Shown: one piece after another, positions 56,201 through 64,000 of the stretch
Numbering within the stretch: the stretch's first letter is position 1
How the letters are laid out: every line of letters starts with the position of its first letter
NCBI RefSeq assembly: GCF_039839375.1
Contig: NZ_JBDOQU010000001.1
Location: 186,001 to 250,000 of the forward strand
DNA length: 64,000 bases
Direction of reading: 5' to 3'
Origin: JBDOQU01 sp039839375
GTDB taxonomy: Bacteria; Pseudomonadota; Alphaproteobacteria; DSM-16000; Inquilinaceae
Made by a program: the position numbers and the translations under genes
The notes under the pieces: generated by a model
Databases searched by the model: none
What the model saw: the letters and a program-made list of their open reading frames with translations, nothing else
Told to the model about the DNA's origin: nothing

Positions 56201-56766
56201 CTGTCCTCGACCGGATCGCCATGGCGCATCAGCTCGACATAGAGACGTCCGGGATAGATGTCGCGGAGCGTCAGCAGGGTCGCCTCGGCCTGGTCCGCGT
56301 GCCCCTCCGCCAGCAGCCGGCCGACCGTGCCGCCGGGACCGCCGGAAAGCGCGATCAACCCCGTGGCGTGCCGCTCCAGCGCTTCCCAGCCGACATGCGG
56401 CTCCTCGCCCGGCTCTGTCTCCAGATAGGCATGGCTGAGCAGCGCCATCAGGTTGGTGTAGCCCGCCTCGTCCTGGGCCAGCAGGACGATCTGGTCGGGC
56501 TTCGGTTTCTGGCCGTTGCGCCCGGCACCGCCGGCGATATCGGGCCGCGCGACGTTGAGCACCGTGCCGGTGATCGGCTGGATTCCGGCATCGGCCGCCG
56601 CCAGGGAGAATTCCAGCGCGCCGAACAGGTTGCTGCTGTCGGTGACCGCTACCGCCGGCATGCCCTGTTCGACACAGAGCTTGACCAACTCCTTGACCTT
56701 CAGCGCCCCTTCGGACAGCGAATAGGCGGAATGGACGCGAAGATGGATGAAATCGGCGTTCGGCAT
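53299..56766 (-). CDS. dnaE: DNA polymerase III subunit alpha
   Basis: Replicative polymerase catalytic subunit, 1155 aa. The N-terminal PHP domain starts NADFIHLRVHSAYSLSEGALK. The polymerase active-site aspartates are at about residues 414, 416 and 418 in MPDFDIDFCQDRR. Further motifs are GPGRGSGAGSVVAWAL, HASTHAAGVVIGD, FGIMIYQEQVMQVAQ and GYGFNKSHAAAYALVAYQTA. The helix-hairpin-helix and OB-fold parts follow near the C-terminus (VAGIVLSKREMTTKTG). Length and motifs match standard DnaE1. It is 88 bp behind lolD. Confidence 0.98.
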   Translation of the reverse strand: MPNADFIHLRVHSAYSLSEGALKVKELVKLCVEQGMPAVAVTDSSNLFGALEFSLAAADAGIQPITGTVLNVARPDIAGGAGRNGQKPKPDQIVLLAQDEAGYTNLMALLSHAYLETEPGEEPHVGWEALERHATGLIALSGGPGGTVGRLLAEGHADQAEATLLTLRDIYPGRLYVELMRHGDPVEDRIEPALVDLAYKHDLPLVATNDVYFAHRKMFEAHDALLCIADGTYVVESDRRRVTVEHHFKSAEEMAALFSDLPEAVLNTAVIARRCHVMPEKRAPILPAFPTVAGRTEADELRAQAHDGLGRRLEVHVFRPEMDQATREAEAKPYRERLDYELGVIEQMGFPGYFLIVADFIKWAKEQGIPVGPGRGSGAGSVVAWALTITDLNPLRFGLLFERFLNPERVSMPDFDIDFCQDRRDRVIDYVQQKYGGDRVAQIITFGKLQARAVLRDVGRVLQMPYGQVDRLCKMVPNNPANPVTLQQAIDGDPQLREMRDSDETVRHLIDTALKLEGLYRHASTHAAGVVIGDRPLSELVALYRDPRSPMPVTQFNMKYVEQAGLVKFDFLGLKTLTVLARAVDLIRQDHPDFDLETIPLDDRPSYEMLGRGETVGVFQLESSGMRDVLRQMKPNRFEDIIALVALYRPGPMDNIPTYIEVKNGKKDPDYLHPTLQPILEETFGIMIYQEQVMQVAQVLAGFSLGGADLLRRAMGKKIKSEMDAQKKIFVEGAVARGVKEAQAASIFDQVEKFAGYGFNKSHAAAYALVAYQTAYLKANHPVEFMAASMTLDLGNTDKLNVFRQELDRLSVPLLIPDVNRSDAVFGVEKQAEGKAIRYALGAVKGVGSEAMAALVRERTANGPYADAFDFARRLDSKVVNKRQLENLIRAGAFDSLNDNRAYLHGGVDVLVRYAQATAEEKNSGQDSLFGGSGVALSAPKLPARADWDQMQRLDEEFGAIGFYLSAHPLDTMNTARVGATPSNEMFRRLRARMSTKFKVAGIVLSKREMTTKTGNRMAFIQLSDTGGVFEVTFFSETMGRLRELLEEAVPLLVSIEAQAKDDDWRLTATAVEALDNAIANAGVHLKVFVNDNEAAPTLRATLDREGKGKGRISIFVPVDPVREVEIALPERYAVTARGRAALKAIPGVIDVQEI

Positions 56767-56854
56767 GGCGGCAACATCGCAGCCGCCGACGGACCCGTCA
56801 TCATGAACTTATCGGGAACGCGATGTGGAACATGGGGATGAAAATCACCAAAGG

Positions 56855-57539
<685 letters not shown>

Positions 57540-57547
<8 letters not shown>

Positions 57548-58781
57548 AGCGCAGGGCCTCCACGGGATCGAGGCGCGCCGCCCGCCATGCCGGATAGATC
57601 GACGCGGCGAAGGAGAGGCCCAGCGCCATCGCGACCACTGTCACCACCTCCATCCAGTCGATCTCGGCCGGAAGCTGGCTCAGGAAGTAGATTTCCGCGC
57701 TGAACAACTCGGTGCCGGTCAGGGACTGGAGCCCCTGGCGGATAACCTCGATATTATCCGCGAAGGCGACGCCGAGCCCGAGGCCGAGAAGCGTGCCCAC
57801 CAGACCGATCGACGCGCCGGTCAGGAAGAATATCCGCGTGACCATGCCCCGCGTCGCGCCCATCGTGCGCAGGATCGCGATGTCCCGCCCCTTGTCCTTC
57901 ACCAGCATGACGAGGCCGGAGATGATGTTGAAGGCGGCGACCAGGATGATCAGCGTCAGGATCAGGAACATGACGTTTCGTTCGACCTCCAGCGCGTTGA
58001 AGAAGCTGGAATTCGCCTGCTGCCAGTCCCACAGCCGCGCCCGGCCCGCTACGATCGGCTGAAGCTGTGCGCGCGCAGCGTCCAGTTCGCCCGGATTCTC
58101 CACGAAGATGTCGATGTTGGTGGCCGCGCCCTGCATCTGGAGAAAGATCTGGGCGGCCTCCAACGGCATATAGACGAAGCTGTTGTCGTATTCGTACATG
58201 CCGACCTCGAAGATCGCCGCTATCTCATAGGCGCGGGATCGGGGCATGGTGCCGAAGGCCGTGGCGCTGCCCTGTGGGGCCGTCAGCGTCAGGCTGTCCC
58301 CCAGCGTCAGGCCGAACCGCTCGGCCATGCGCTGGCCGACCGCGATCACGGGGCCGGAGAAGTCGCCGGGATTCTCTATCTCCAGATTGTCCGCGATGGA
58401 CGGCCGGCGCAGGAAATCCTCGGGCCTGACGCCGCGAATGGCCGCGCCGCTGGCGCTGCCGCCATGGGTCACCAGCGCCTGGCCTTCGATCACCGGCATG
58501 GCGTCCAGCACCAGGTCCAGTTCGCGCAGCCGCTCGGTGAACTCGTCATATTCGGTCAGCGGGCCGTTCAACCCATAGGCGCTGAGATGCCCGTTGAGGC
58601 CCAGCACCCGTTCCACCAGCTCCTGGCGGAAGCCGTTCATCACCGCCATCACGATGATCAGCGTCGCCACCCCCAGCGCGATCCCCAGCAGGGAAAAGCC
58701 CGCGATGACCGAGATGAATCCTTCCTTACGGCGCGCGCGGAGGTATCGGAACGCGACCAACCTCTCAAAGGCGTTGAACAT
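57540..58781 (-). CDS. lolC: Lipoprotein-releasing system permease LolC/LolE
   Basis: Inner-membrane permease of the Lol system, 413 aa, with four membrane helices: one near residues 25-50 (GFSLLGIALGVATLIIVMAVMNGF) and three in the C-terminal MacB/FtsX-like block (LILTLIILVAAFNIISGLVML; GASIGLVGTLLGLGLGVAFA; VVTVVAMALGLSFAASIYPAW). The large periplasmic domain lies between. The start FERLVAFRYLRARRKEGFISVIA is the classical LolC/E signature. Only one permease gene is present, as in many alphaproteobacteria where it forms a homodimer with LolD. proS lies 80 bp upstream. Confidence 0.95.
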
Positions 58782-58861
58782 CCGGGACCTTTCCTATCCG
58801 TCCGCGCGCAAGGAAGCGGGCTTTTGTGGCGAATCTAAGGGCCGGCCCTACCCTATCTACC

Positions 58862-60172
58862 CTACCCCGCCAGCTTCGCCAGCGCGGCTTCCAGGGACAG
58901 TTCCTGCCGCTCGCCCGTCGCGCGCCGCTTCAGCTCCACCACGCCGTTCTGCAGTCCGCGCGGGCCGACGATGAGTTGCCAGGGCAGGCCGATCAGATCC
59001 ATCGACGCAAACTTGGCGCCCGCCCGCTCCTCGCGATCGTCGTAAAGCGTCTCGATCCCGGCCGCCTCCAGCCTGCCCATGATGTCCTCACAGGCCTTGT
59101 CGCAGGCTTCGTCGCCGCTCTTCAGGTTGATCAGCCCGACGCCGAAGGGCGCGACGCTGTCCGGCCAGATAATGCCGGCATCGTCGTGGCTCGCCTCGAT
59201 GATCGCACCGGCGAGGCGGGAGACGCCGATGCCGTAGGACCCCATCTCCACCGGCACCTGATTGCCTTCCGGGGTCGTGACCGTCGCGCCCATGGAGGCG
59301 GAATATTTGGTGCCGAAATAGAAGATATGGCCGACCTCGATCCCCCGGCGCGTCTCCAGCTTCTCCGCCGGCACAGGGCAGTCCGCGGCGACATGCATTT
59401 CGTCGGCGGCGGCATAGAGCCCGGTCACGCGCTCAACGAAGCTCTCCAGGTCGCCGTCCGGCCCCGGCGCGTCCTCCATGTCCAGTTCCAGCAACGCCCT
59501 GTCGATGTGCAGTTCGCTCTCGCCGGTATTGGCCAGGATCTGGAATTCGTGGCTGAGATCGCCGCCGATCGGCCCGGTATCCGCCTTCACCGGGATCGCC
59601 TTCAGCCCCATCCGGGCGAAGGTGGACAGGTAGCAGACGAAGAACCGGTAGTAGGATTGCCGCGCCGCCTCGGGCGAAATGTCGAAGCTGTAGGCGTCCT
59701 TCATCAGGAATTCCCGCCCGCGCATCACGCCGAAGCGGGGCCGCACCTCGTCCCGGAACTTCCACTGGATATGGTAGAGAAGCTGCGGCAGGTCCTTGTA
59801 GCTGCGGATCGACGACCGGAAGATGTCGGTGATCATCTCCTCGTTGGTCGGGCCGTAGAGCATGTCCCGCTCATGCCGGTCGCGGATGCGCAGCATTTCC
59901 TTGCCGTAATCGTCATAGCGCCCGCTCTCCCGCCACAGGTCGGCCGGCTGGATCGTCGGCATCAGCAGTTCCTGGCAACCGAACCGGTCCTGCTCTTCCC
60001 GGACGATTTGCTCGATCTTCTTCAGGACGCGGAAACCCAGCGGCAGCCAGGCATAGATACCGGCGCTGGTCTGGCGGATCATGCCGGCGCGCAGCATCAG
60101 CCGGTGCGACACGATCTGCGCCTCGCTGGGATTTTCCTTCAGCGTGGGCAGGAGATAGCGGGAAAGACGCAT
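58862..60172 (-). CDS. proS: Proline-tRNA ligase, short alphaproteobacterial form
   Basis: Class II synthetase charging tRNA-Pro. The 436-aa protein begins MRLSRYLLPTLKENPSEAQIVSHRLMLRAGMIRQ and has motif 2-like region WKFRDEVRPRFGVMRGREFLMKDAYSF and motif 3 YGIGVSRLAG. The C-terminal anticodon-binding domain begins near GVGLINLKSGD. The editing (INS) domain inserted in E. coli ProS is missing, as is usual in this class of bacteria, where separate YbaK/ProXp proteins edit mischarged tRNA. No such editing gene is in the window. Confidence 0.97.
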   Translation of the reverse strand: MRLSRYLLPTLKENPSEAQIVSHRLMLRAGMIRQTSAGIYAWLPLGFRVLKKIEQIVREEQDRFGCQELLMPTIQPADLWRESGRYDDYGKEMLRIRDRHERDMLYGPTNEEMITDIFRSSIRSYKDLPQLLYHIQWKFRDEVRPRFGVMRGREFLMKDAYSFDISPEAARQSYYRFFVCYLSTFARMGLKAIPVKADTGPIGGDLSHEFQILANTGESELHIDRALLELDMEDAPGPDGDLESFVERVTGLYAAADEMHVAADCPVPAEKLETRRGIEVGHIFYFGTKYSASMGATVTTPEGNQVPVEMGSYGIGVSRLAGAIIEASHDDAGIIWPDSVAPFGVGLINLKSGDEACDKACEDIMGRLEAAGIETLYDDREERAGAKFASMDLIGLPWQLIVGPRGLQNGVVELKRRATGERQELSLEAALAKLAG

Positions 60173-60354
60173 GGGGTGACGGGTCCCGACAGGGCTGTTT
60201 CGAAAGCGGCGCGACTTTAGGGAATGCGCCCGCCCCTGTCCACGGGCGCGCGCAGTCCGATCGGAACCATGACGGATGTCGGCTGTTGCTTCGGCAAAGG
60301 ATGCGCAACGACTGGTTGTGCTTATCCGACACCGAAGCGAAGGAAGGACAAGAC

Positions 60355-60957
60355 ATGGCGATTGGCGAAAGGAGCATATGGTTGGGCTTGGCGGTGGCCG
60401 GCTTTCTCACCGCAACAGGACATGCCCCGGCCCAGGCTCAGGAAGCTCTCTCAGCAGACGAGGTCAGGGGCTTCTTCGAAATCATGGGACAGGACGTCAC
60501 GCAGGCGGTGCGGTCGGGCGACTATGAAACCCTGCTCGACTGGACGGAAAGCAGGATCGCGGACGAGGCGACCTTCGCCATGAGCCAGGAACTCTATGTG
60601 GGGGAGGAGCGCAAGGCTTTCTCCGTCACATCGCTGGACAAGCAGGACATGGTCCGGTTCGGCCATATCGTGCTGGGCATGATGTCCCGGATGCCCGACG
60701 ATGCGATGCAGGATTACGAGCTGACGGTCGAGGTTCTGGATGTCCATCCGATCGGGCCGAACGCCGCGACGGCGACGACCCGGTTCACGGAGAGCGGAAG
60801 GTTCGCCATGACCGGCGGAGAAGATGCGGAGCAATCCTCGGCCGAACCCGCGCGGATCGAAGCCACGGCGGAATGCACCCATCTCCTGCGGCGTGACGAA
60901 GGCTCCGGCGATCTGATGCTGGGTTTGAGCGCCTGCGAGGCTCGTACAAATCTCTGA
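60355..60957 (+). CDS. Unknown exported protein
   Basis: 200-aa protein with a signal peptide (residues 1-29, IWLGLAVAGFLTATGHAPAQAQ). The mature part is acidic and looks like an alpha-beta domain: LSADEVRGFFEIMGQDVTQAV, GDYETLLDWTESRI, then VEVLDVHPIGPNAATATTRF and a C-terminal ATAECTHLLRRDEGSGDLMLG. This order resembles an NTF2/SnoaL-like fold, but I do not recognise a family. AGGAAGGAC precedes ATG 60355. It converges with a second unknown exported-protein gene, 4 bp apart, and diverges from proS. Confidence 0.7.
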   Translation: MAIGERSIWLGLAVAGFLTATGHAPAQAQEALSADEVRGFFEIMGQDVTQAVRSGDYETLLDWTESRIADEATFAMSQELYVGEERKAFSVTSLDKQDMVRFGHIVLGMMSRMPDDAMQDYELTVEVLDVHPIGPNAATATTRFTESGRFAMTGGEDAEQSSAEPARIEATAECTHLLRRDEGSGDLMLGLSACEARTNL

Positions 60958-60961
60958 AACC

Positions 60962-61402
60962 CTACCGGACGCCCCGGCAGGCAGCGGCGACGACCTGCTC
61001 GTCCTCCGGCGTCAGCGGCTGGCCGTTGAAATAGAGACGGTTGTCCTCGAGCGTCACTATGCCGACCCTCACCTCGCCGTCGAAAAGCGCGGGATCGGCC
61101 GGGATGCCGTACCGGTCGGCAAGGTCTACCGTGATCGGGATGTCGAAGCTGTCGGGAAGCGTGATCCGCGATCCGCCGGGCAGGTCGGCGGGCGCGACCG
61201 GCCGTCCCATGGCGTCGGTTCCCGGCCGGTAGGCCACATCCGGCGCGGGGACATGGGGGACAAGTGCCTGGCATTGCCGCTCCGTGATCGTGACGCGCAG
61301 CGCGTCACCCTCGACCACGACCGATTCGGCCGCCGCCGAAAGTCCGGGCGTCAGGAAAAGCGTCAGGAGATATGCCGATGCGCGGATCATCGTCGCCAAC
61401 AT
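60962..61402 (-). CDS. Unknown small exported protein
   Basis: 146-aa protein with a signal peptide (IRASAYLLTLFLTPGLSAAAE). The mature part is hydrophilic and Pro/Asp-rich, with an RQCQALVPHVPAPDVAYRPGTD segment, DSFDIPITVDLADRYGIP and a C-terminal PLTPEDEQVVAAACRGV carrying two of the three mature-part cysteines region-wise near the ends. AAGGGA lies 8 nt before ATG 61402. No family recognised. It is divergent from the purine permease and convergent with the other exported-protein gene. Confidence 0.68.
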   Translation of the reverse strand: MLATMIRASAYLLTLFLTPGLSAAAESVVVEGDALRVTITERQCQALVPHVPAPDVAYRPGTDAMGRPVAPADLPGGSRITLPDSFDIPITVDLADRYGIPADPALFDGEVRVGIVTLEDNRLYFNGQPLTPEDEQVVAAACRGVR

Positions 61403-61532
61403 ACTCGATTCCCTTGACGATTCCCTAAGCTCCCGCCACGGATGGAAAATTACGGTTCTATGTCGCGGCAACTGTGGCAATACTCCGGCCGCGCGAAGGG
61501 GCGCGCCTTAAATCCAAAGAGGGGCAAAGGGG

Positions 61533-62825
61533 ATGTTTGAAAGGTATTTCAAGCTGGAGGAGCATGGCACGTCGATCAGGACGGAGGTGCTGGCGGGGCT
61601 CACCACGTTCCTGACCATGGCCTACATCATCTTCGTCAATCCGAGCATCCTGAGCGAGGCTGGGATGGACCGCGGGGCGGTCTTCGTCGCGACCTGCCTG
61701 GCCGCCGCGCTCGGCACCGCGATCATGGGACTGTACGCCAACTATCCGATTGCGCTCGCCCCCGGCATGGGGCTCAACGCCTACTTCACCTACGGCGTCG
61801 TGCTGGGCATGGGCTATACGTGGCAGGTCGCGCTGGGCGCGGTCTTCCTCTCCGGCATCATCTTCATCGTCATCAGCATCCTGCCGATCCGCGAAGCCAT
61901 CATCAACGCGATCCCGCAGTCGCTGAAGATGGCGATCTCCGCCGGTATCGGCCTCTTCCTCGGCATCATCGGCCTGGCCAACGCGGGCATCATCGCCGAC
62001 CATCCGGTGACGCTTGTCACCATCGGCGACCTGACCCAGCCGGCGCCGATCCTGGCCGTCATCGGCTTCATCGCCATCGCCGCTCTCACCGCATGGCGCG
62101 TTCCGGGAGCCATCATCATCTCGATCCTTGGCGTGTCGATCATCGGCATGGTCCTCGGCGTCTCCCAGTTCGGCGGCGTCTTCGACATGCCGCCGAGCAT
62201 GGCGCCGACCTTCCTTCAACTCGACATATCCGGAGCGCTCAGCATCGGCCTCCTGTCGATCGTGTTCGCATTCCTGTTCGTCGATCTGTTCGATACAGCC
62301 GGGACGCTCGTCGGCGTGGCGCACAGGGCCGGGCTATTGACCTCCGAGGGCAAGCTGCCTCGCCTGGGCCGCGCACTGATGGCGGATTCGACTGCCACCG
62401 TCGCCGGGTCGATCTTCGGAACCTCGACGACGACCAGCTACATCGAAAGCGCCGCCGGCGCCAATGCCGGCGGGCGGACGGGCCTGACCGCCATTACGGT
62501 GGCGATCCTCTTCGTGTTGGCGATCTTCCTTGCTCCGCTGGCGACCAGCATCCCGGGTTACGCCACCGCGCCGGCGCTGATCTTCGTCGCCTGCCTCATG
62601 GCGAGGGGCCTGGCGGAGGTCGATTGGGACGATGTGACGGAATACGCGCCGGCGCTGGTGACGGCGATCTCCATGCCGCTCACCTACTCCGTCGCCCACG
62701 GCATCGCATTCGGCTTTATCGCCTATGCCGCGATCAAGCTGTTGAGCGGCCGGTTCCGCGAGGCGAGCCCGACCGTTGTGATCCTCGCCATCCTGTTCGT
62801 CGTGAAGTTCGCCTATCTGGGCTGA
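61533..62825 (+). CDS. NCS2-family purine permease (AzgA/PbuG-like)
   Basis: Proton-coupled adenine/guanine/hypoxanthine uptake protein in the inner membrane, 430 aa with about 12-14 hydrophobic segments. AzgA-type hallmarks are FERYFKLEEHGTSIRTEVLAGLTTFLTMAYIIFVNP at the start, APGMGLNAYFTYGVV, the FLFVDLFDTAGTLVGVAHRAG signature and the GTSTTTSYIESAAGANAGGRTGLTA motif. Substrate is inferred from family. It is preceded by a promoter region behind the divergent small exported gene and followed by a strong hairpin. Confidence 0.93.
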   Translation: MFERYFKLEEHGTSIRTEVLAGLTTFLTMAYIIFVNPSILSEAGMDRGAVFVATCLAAALGTAIMGLYANYPIALAPGMGLNAYFTYGVVLGMGYTWQVALGAVFLSGIIFIVISILPIREAIINAIPQSLKMAISAGIGLFLGIIGLANAGIIADHPVTLVTIGDLTQPAPILAVIGFIAIAALTAWRVPGAIIISILGVSIIGMVLGVSQFGGVFDMPPSMAPTFLQLDISGALSIGLLSIVFAFLFVDLFDTAGTLVGVAHRAGLLTSEGKLPRLGRALMADSTATVAGSIFGTSTTTSYIESAAGANAGGRTGLTAITVAILFVLAIFLAPLATSIPGYATAPALIFVACLMARGLAEVDWDDVTEYAPALVTAISMPLTYSVAHGIAFGFIAYAAIKLLSGRFREASPTVVILAILFVVKFAYLG

Positions 62826-62835
62826 GCGGCTTGAG

Positions 62836-62870
62836 TAGCCCCGGACGTGCGTTAATGGCGTCCGGGGCTA
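62836..62870. terminator. Strong hairpin between convergent purine permease and tag genes
   Basis: TAGCCCCGGACG and CGTCCGGGGCTA pair along 12 bp around an 11-nt loop (TGCGTTAATGG). It lies 11 bp after the permease stop. On the other strand the tag stop codon (62868-62870) is the first triplet of the stem. No T-run follows on either side, so it may act as a bidirectional, possibly Rho-aided, end. Confidence 0.6.
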
Positions 62871-63416
62871 TCCGCCTGTCTTCATCCAGGGCGGCGACAG
62901 CCGGGCGATCCGCTCATGGGCCGGACAGTCCTGAACGTGCGCCCCCGGCAGGTAACCCAGGCTCATCAGGAACTCGCCGACGATCTCTCCGCCCGTGAAG
63001 CGGAAGGTCTTCCTGAACAGCCGCACCCATTCCGCCTTCTCCAGCGGGTGATGCGCGTCCAGCCATTGGGCGAAGCTCCCATGGCTCTCCCGGATCTCCT
63101 GCAGCGTCCGGGCGTTGGCGATCGCGGCGTCGACCTTCAGCCGGTTCCGGATAATCCCGGCGTCCGACAGCAGCCGTTGCCGGTCCTCCTCGCCATAAGC
63201 GGCGACGCGGTCGATGTCGAACCCGTCGAAGGCTTCTCGGAACGCCTGTCGTTTCTTCAGGATCGTCAGCCAGGAGAGGCCGGCCTGGTTGATCTCCAGC
63301 ACCAGCCGCTCGAACAGCACGCTGTCGTCGCGGTGCGGGAATCCGTACTCCTCGTCGTGGTATGGACCATGCTCCGGATGGCCCGGCGCGATGTCGCAAT
63401 AGGTCGTCCCGCCCAT
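62868..63416 (-). CDS. tag: DNA-3-methyladenine glycosylase I
   Basis: Removes 3-methyladenine from alkylated DNA. The 182-aa protein has YCDIAPGHPEHGPYHDEEYGFPHRDDSVLFERLVLEINQAGLSWLTILKKR at the start, the HhH-like FDIDRVAAYGEEDRQRLLSDAGIIRNRLKVDAAI, and near the end MSLGYLPGAHVQDC with the zinc-binding His and Cys. The first conserved Cys (YCDI) and the late His/Cys give the usual zinc snap. The stop codon lies in the shared terminator hairpin. A DUF1467 gene precedes it by 13 bp. Confidence 0.95.
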   Translation of the reverse strand: MGGTTYCDIAPGHPEHGPYHDEEYGFPHRDDSVLFERLVLEINQAGLSWLTILKKRQAFREAFDGFDIDRVAAYGEEDRQRLLSDAGIIRNRLKVDAAIANARTLQEIRESHGSFAQWLDAHHPLEKAEWVRLFRKTFRFTGGEIVGEFLMSLGYLPGAHVQDCPAHERIARLSPPWMKTGG

Positions 63417-63429
63417 GATCGCTCCAGCC

Positions 63430-63684
63430 TCACCGTTCGATGGTCGCCGCCCAGTCGCGGAAGGAGAACACGTCTGAGATCACCAGCACATAGATGATCA
63501 GCCATATGACGGCCGCCACCGCCGTCGTGATCCCGAATTTCAGCAGCAGCCGGGGCCTGTCCGGCGCGCTGGAGGCGTGCCCCTCCTCCACATGCTCCGG
63601 TGGTTTCACGCCCCATGGCAGAACCATGAACAGGACCACCCACCAGGTAATGACGTAGACCACGATCGCGGAGACGATGTTCAT
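63430..63684 (-). CDS. DUF1467 small membrane protein
   Basis: 84-aa protein with two membrane helices: residues 4-24 (VSAIVVYVITWWVVLFMVLPWG) and about 50-75 (FGITTAVAAVIWLIIYVLVISDVF). The central short loop GVKPPEHVEEGHASSAP contains the PPE motif typical of DUF1467. Role unknown. The family is nearly always next to the methylmalonyl-CoA epimerase gene in alphaproteobacteria, and here the two overlap by 4 bp. Confidence 0.9.
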   Translation of the reverse strand: MNIVSAIVVYVITWWVVLFMVLPWGVKPPEHVEEGHASSAPDRPRLLLKFGITTAVAAVIWLIIYVLVISDVFSFRDWAATIER

Positions 63685-64000
63685 ATCTCTTCCAGTTCCA
63701 CCAGCGTGCCCGCCATGTCCTTGGGATGCAGGAACAGGACGGGCTTTCCGTGGGCGCCGATCTTAGGCTCCCCCTCGCCCAGCACCCTCAGCCCCTCGGC
63801 CCGAAGCCGGTCCTGCGCCGCCTTGATGTCCGCGACCTCATAGCAGACATGGTGGATGCCGCCGGCCGGGTTCCGCTCCAGGAACTTCGCGACCGGCGAC
63901 TCCTCCCCCAGCGGATGGAGCAGCTCGATCTTCGTGTTCGGCAGCGTGATGAAGACGGTGACGACGCCATGATCCGGCTGGTCGACCGGCGCCGACACCT
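63681..64000 (-). CDS. mce: Methylmalonyl-CoA epimerase, 5' end cut by window
   Basis: Glyoxalase/VOC-fold epimerase interconverting (2R)- and (2S)-methylmalonyl-CoA in propionyl-CoA catabolism. About 106 residues are visible: IELLHPLGEESPVAKFLERNPAGGIHHVCYEVADI with metal-binding Glu and His, GEPKIGAHGKPVLFLHPKDM and the C-terminal GTLVELEEI carrying the last metal ligand. The N-terminal part with the first metal His is outside the window, so the GTG near 63998 is an internal codon. It overlaps DUF1467 by 4 bp. Confidence 0.9.
   Translation of the reverse strand, partial: VSAPVDQPDHGVVTVFITLPNTKIELLHPLGEESPVAKFLERNPAGGIHHVCYEVADIKAAQDRLRAEGLRVLGEGEPKIGAHGKPVLFLHPKDMAGTLVELEEI

Noticed and set aside
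53242..56841. Open frame of about 1200 codons opposite dnaE
   Set aside because: Low-complexity Arg/His/Gln/Asp composition, no domain, and exact antisense overlap with an unmistakable dnaE.

Overview
The window is GC-rich, densely coding bacterial chromosome, almost certainly from an alphaproteobacterium. Supporting signs are the dusB-ntrB-ntrC-ntrY-ntrX-trkA-dat-hfq-hflX order, an E1-beta subunit carrying its own lipoyl domain, the IspD-IspF fusion, a short proline-tRNA ligase, a CIRCE-controlled groESL and the DUF1467/methylmalonyl-CoA epimerase pair. The gene order resembles Rhodospirillales-type genomes, but that is an impression and not a demonstrated placement.

Layout. 0-9.4 kb: pyrG, kdsA, an RND efflux pump with a divergent TetR regulator and a perfect 18-bp operator, eno, and an FtsB-like divisome gene. 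9.4-16.7 kb: the pyruvate dehydrogenase operon (pdhA, pdhB, pdhC, lpdA), lipA and a COQ10/RatA protein. 16.7-18.4 kb, minus strand: pncC/cinA-C and ispDF. 18.5-32.9 kb, plus strand: nitrogen two-component systems, potassium uptake, RNA chaperone and GTPase, groESL and an inositol-phosphatase-family gene. 32.9-43.0 kb, minus strand: a housekeeping run (mazG, MBL hydrolase, tatD, metG, holB, tmk, dacC, rlpA, mltB, a DUF218 protein).

43.1-51.0 kb is the accessory part. It starts at tRNA-Ser(UGA) and holds a three-gene operon (MerR-like HTH protein, large N6-adenine methyltransferase with a target-recognition-like C-terminus, unknown 256-aa protein) behind a palindromic promoter/operator. It continues with a degenerate spacer, a GNAT/DUF1778 toxin-antitoxin pair with its own operator, a TerC transporter followed by a 42-aa membrane peptide missed by length cut-offs, a small probably exported protein, and an Rrf2 regulator with an atypical thioredoxin-reductase-like flavoprotein. 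No integrase, transposase or CRISPR array was seen.

51.0-64.0 kb returns to core genes: DUF167, GST, a P-loop ATPase, a DUF1772 protein, dnaE, lolD/lolC, proS, two unknown exported proteins, a purine permease, tag, DUF1467 and a truncated epimerase gene at the edge.

Points most worth a second look are the methyltransferase operon, the 14-bp GANTC-bearing hairpin against the ftsB start codon, the nearly identical 360-bp lipoyl blocks in pdhB and pdhC, and the palindromic repeats with compensatory changes.
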